Of a stretch of DNA of 64,000 nt, positions 63,965 through 64,000 are shown in pieces. Origin of the DNA: Pseudomonas sp. HMWF032 (GTDB lineage Bacteria > Pseudomonadota > Gammaproteobacteria > Pseudomonadales > Pseudomonadaceae); assembly GCF_003060885.1 (NCBI RefSeq), contig NZ_QAIG01000013.1, positions 46,979 through 110,978 of the forward strand, read 5' to 3'. The notes beneath the pieces are model-generated. The model saw only the letters and a program-made list of their open reading frames with translations. It made no database searches and was not told the DNA's origin. The first letter of the stretch is position 1. Each line of letters starts with the position of its first letter. The translations under genes were made by a program, and so were the position numbers.

Positions 63965-63988
63965 GCGGTGCGGCTTTCAGGGCACCGC
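63965..63988. repeat. Hairpin GCGGTGC/GCACCGC at the edge of the toxin module
   Basis: A 7-bp perfect stem (GCGGTGC ... GCACCGC) around a 10-base loop, containing the TGA that closes the toxin frame. Could be the terminator stem of an upstream gene or a recombination scar. Confidence 0.4.
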
Positions 63989-64000
63989 ACAGACGCGACT

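Overview
The window is high-GC chromosomal DNA from a gammaproteobacterium, almost certainly a Pseudomonas. The evidence is a class II medium-chain-length PHA locus (phaC1-phaZ-phaC2-phaD with phaI-phaF opposite), a betI/betT/betB/betA set with a BetI-type palindrome, argS-SPOR-hslV-hslU-DUF971, ubiE-ubiJ-ubiB-hisI-hisE-tatA-tatB-tatC-rsmE, and REP-like palindromes. I cannot name the species. No rRNA, tRNA or CRISPR array was seen.

Layout. 0-16 kb is accessory: a partial glycine-betaine binding protein, a MerR regulator, a secreted BPL_N-type protein, a DUF2986 protein, a frameshifted cupin, a YeiB/DUF418 membrane protein, an EEP-family phosphatase, NIPSNAP, DinB and ATC-hydrolase-like genes. 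A HEAT-repeat gene follows, bracketed by IS-type ends (a 183-bp MITE-like element on one side, a solo end on the other). Then come an OmpR/histidine-kinase pair divergent from a Cys-rich exported protein and a sterol-desaturase-family enzyme, and a PAS-GGDEF diguanylate cyclase. Three places in this part carry degenerate 21-23 bp repeat units that look like leftover transposon ends.

16-22 kb converts choline to glycine betaine: BetT imports choline, BetA and BetB oxidise it, BetI represses. 22-27 kb is argS, an FtsN-like SPOR protein and the HslVU protease. 27.5-35.3 kb makes, mobilises and organises PHA granules; a decayed chemoreceptor gene lies between phaD and phaF. 35.5-41.5 kb is a tightly overlapping core run for ubiquinone and histidine synthesis, Tat export and 16S rRNA methylation. 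41.7-54.3 kb holds a TetR/DoxX divergent pair, dtd-pip, small lipoproteins, fbp, a 7TM diguanylate cyclase and a DUF2339/DUF3999 membrane-protein pair. 54.5-61.3 kb holds a Cys-cluster protein, a FAD oxidoreductase, a BLUF photoreceptor, and a LysR/pirin/YcaC-like/ABM/TMEM175 group.

61.3-64 kb is the most disturbed part: an IS66 transposase tail, a periplasmic binding protein, a RAYT (REP-associated transposase) fragment between two perfect 20-bp inverted repeats with a GGGAAAA/GGGGACA tandem tract, and at the edge a lower-GC pair that looks like a polymorphic-toxin C-terminal module with its immunity gene, the toxin module being cut off upstream by an in-frame stop. No complete new system can be claimed. 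The best leads are this toxin/immunity module, the two-component/Cys-rich/desaturase cluster, the HEAT-repeat gene between IS ends, and the repeat arrays.
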